Assembly: GCF_003967535.1 (NCBI RefSeq)
Contig: NZ_BIFR01000001.1
Span: forward strand, 2,727,001-2,791,000
DNA length: 64,000 nucleotides
Source of the DNA: Tengunoibacter tsumagoiensis
GTDB taxonomy: Bacteria > Chloroflexota > Ktedonobacteria > Ktedonobacterales > Ktedonobacteraceae
Direction of reading: 5' to 3'
This document shows positions 63,531 to 64,000 of the stretch, in pieces. The translations under genes and the position numbers were made by a program. Each line of letters starts with the position of its first letter. Within the stretch, counting starts at the first letter, position 1. The notes under the pieces are model-generated. The model made no database searches. It was not told the origin of the DNA and saw only the letters and a program-made list of their open reading frames with translations.

Positions 63531-64000
63531 ATGGCAGCTAATCTGTTTGTACCTACCGTCCTCGAGACAACCGGACGTGGTGAGCGCGCGTATGACATTT
63601 TTTCTCGTCTGTTACGAGATCGTATTATCGTAGTGAATGGGCCAGTTGAAGATGGTATGGCCAGTCTTGTCATCGCACAACTGCTTTTTTTGGCCGCCGA
63701 GGATAGTCAGCGTGAGATAAACATGTATATCAATTCGCCTGGAGGATCGGTCTATGCCGGGATGGGGATCTACGATACCATGCGAGCACTTTCTTGTCCA
63801 ATAGCGACTACCTGTGTTGGGTATACCGCCAGTTTTGGAACCATTCTCTTATTGGCTGGTGATAAGGGCAAGCGGTATGCAATGCCTCACGCGCGTATTC
63901 ACCTGCATCAGCCGTTGCAGGGAGGATTAAGCGGACAGGCTACTGATATTGATATTCATGCGCGTGAGATTCTCCATTTGCGTGATGAGCTCAATCAGAT
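63531..64000 (+). CDS. clpP: ATP-dependent Clp protease proteolytic subunit, 3' end cut by window edge
   Basis: Serine protease chamber of the Clp system. 156 codons are visible. The start is [33 protein letters not shown], with AAAGGAGAG before it. [18 protein letters not shown], the catalytic Ser101 ([14 protein letters not shown], where the family usually has GMAASMG) and His126 ([11 protein letters not shown]) are present; the catalytic Asp would lie beyond the window. The serine-elbow variant and the adjacent XRE gene suggest it may be an additional rather than the main ClpP copy. Confidence 0.94.
   Translation, partial: MAANLFVPTVLETTGRGERAYDIFSRLLRDRIIVVNGPVEDGMASLVIAQLLFLAAEDSQREINMYINSPGGSVYAGMGIYDTMRALSCPIATTCVGYTASFGTILLLAGDKGKRYAMPHARIHLHQPLQGGLSGQATDIDIHAREILHLRDELNQ

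Overview
The window reads as a bacterial chromosome segment of moderate GC. The organism is probably a Ktedonobacteria-like member of the Chloroflexota. This is inferred from gene content: a GH52 beta-xylosidase, a TIR/NB-ARC/kinesin-light-chain-TPR protein, an ECF sigma / zinc-finger / TPR-CHAT operon, an ALDH16-type double aldehyde dehydrogenase, and a DDE transposase. No rRNA is present, so the assignment is unproven. Both edges cut genes: a GH52 enzyme at base 1 and a clpP gene at base 64000.

Layout. 1-6600: polysaccharide and glycogen genes (GH52, glgA), a divergent larC, a DUF1992 protein and a kinase-like phosphotransferase. 6796-15302: an accessory region with a transposase, a TIR-NLR-TPR gene that stops part-way through a TPR next to it, and a visibly GC-richer cassette (IlvD/Edd dehydratase, SDR, RibD-C reductase) lying between two copies of a 129-bp sequence that is the 5' end of an unknown gene. 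15426-24660: tRNA-Thr, rdgB, a DnaQ-exonuclease/DinG-like protein with decayed helicase motifs, a molybdopterin oxidoreductase, an ArsR/AHSA1/DUF1579 operon and pspA. 24800-25372: tRNA-Gly with a textbook promoter and terminator, then a noncoding stretch rich in inverted repeats. 25373-33111: MFS transporter, GlsB-like and DedA membrane proteins, an aminotransferase-serA serine operon, and pyk. 33434-42173: rpsP-khpA-rimM, nth, a DUF2256 protein, transketolase, a lipid-kinase-like protein with an extra domain, a LURP-one-like protein and RNase HI. 42293-51455: an alpha/beta hydrolase, a DUF169-phosphotransferase-deoC-ALDH16 operon, a perfect 26-bp inverted repeat, and a GH13 enzyme. 51456-61785: a signalling block with a dCache sensor lacking an output domain, a DUF4388 protein, ECF sigma, zinc-finger/beta-sandwich protein, TPR-CHAT protease, PAP2 phosphatase and a NarL-type response regulator/kinase pair. 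61796-64000: a ferritin-like lipoprotein, an XRE regulator with paired palindromes in its divergent promoter, a DUF4177 protein and clpP.

Functional links. DeoC releases acetaldehyde, which the adjacent ALDH16-type enzyme could oxidise. The aminotransferase and SerA fit serine metabolism. GlgA and the GH13 enzyme fit glycogen handling. The most notable candidate system is the sigma / zinc-finger / TPR-CHAT operon. It resembles in logic, without any CRISPR component, the protease-controlled sigma pathway of Craspase (Csx29/Csx30/RpoE). A small two-hairpin element of IS200/IS605 appearance has inserted inside it. Several genes appear to use promoters whose -10 box lies 6 nt before the ATG, which implies leaderless transcripts.
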